Positions 62,692-64,000 of a DNA stretch of 64,000 nucleotides are shown piece after piece; within the stretch, counting starts at the first letter, position 1; each line of letters opens with the position of its first letter. Under the pieces are notes generated by a model, which was not told the origin of the DNA, searched no databases, and was given only the letters and a program-made list of their open reading frames with translations. Origin of the DNA: Pseudomonas farris (lineage in GTDB: Bacteria > Pseudomonadota > Gammaproteobacteria > Pseudomonadales > Pseudomonadaceae); NCBI RefSeq assembly GCF_019145235.1, contig NZ_JAHSTV010000017.1:1-64000 (forward strand), in the 5' to 3' direction. The position numbers were made by a program, and so were the translations under genes.

Positions 62692-62693
62692 GT

Positions 62694-64000
<1,307 letters not shown>

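Overview
The window is chromosomal DNA from a fluorescent Pseudomonas, most likely of the P. fluorescens group. I infer this from its high G+C, from repeated REP-type palindromes (TGTGGGAGCGGGCTTGCTCGCGA class), and from a gene order that, as I remember it, follows the P. aeruginosa PAO1 run from about PA4576 down to PA4526. No database was consulted.

Layout. 0-10 kb: a DUF4105 protein, a DUF3015 protein, a Lon-like AAA protease, a large unknown lipoprotein, an UPF0114 membrane protein, a DUF6482 protein, FklB, and a small protein behind a probable Fur box. 10-24 kb: housekeeping genes yjdM, ispB, rplU-rpmA, obgE, proB, creA, rpsT, murJ and the ribF-ileS-lspA-fkpB-ispH run. 24-30 kb: type IV pilus minor pilins and the tip adhesin (fimT-like, fimU, pilV, pilW, pilX, pilY1, pilE). 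30-40 kb: thiO, the pilR/pilS two-component system, bamD, rluD, pgeF, and clpB behind a sigma32-like promoter. 40.4-41 kb: a tRNA array Asn-Pro-Lys-Pro. 41-45 kb: an EF-hand protein carrying tandem EGKCG motifs, a type II NADH dehydrogenase, DUF3094, MOSC, DUF1780 and a thioredoxin-fold protein.

45.1-58.7 kb is an accessory block that splits an otherwise conserved gene pair. It holds ppk2-sulP-AI-2E transporter-K+ channel, the benzoate transport trio benK-benE-oprD without catabolic genes, a LysR fragment, a dctPQM TRAP transporter and trkH. Diverged copies of the same locus flank the block: an intact thioredoxin-fold gene followed by the first codons of the next gene on the left, and an internally deleted 24-codon remnant fused to the intact permease gene on the right. 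58.8-64 kb returns to the conserved backbone: permease, a small protein, then yacG, coaE, pilD, pilC and the 3' part of pilB, which runs off the window.

Type IV pilus biogenesis is the unifying theme of the backbone: pilBCD (motor, platform, prepilin peptidase), the minor pilin cluster and the PilSR regulators all lie here. The accessory block mostly adds import capacity for anions, benzoate-type acids, C4-dicarboxylates and K+. The most notable leads are the split and duplicated locus around the accessory block with its short-repeat deletion, the orphan EGKCG protein, the Fur-boxed small gene, and unusual residues in the Lon-like ATPase and PilR.
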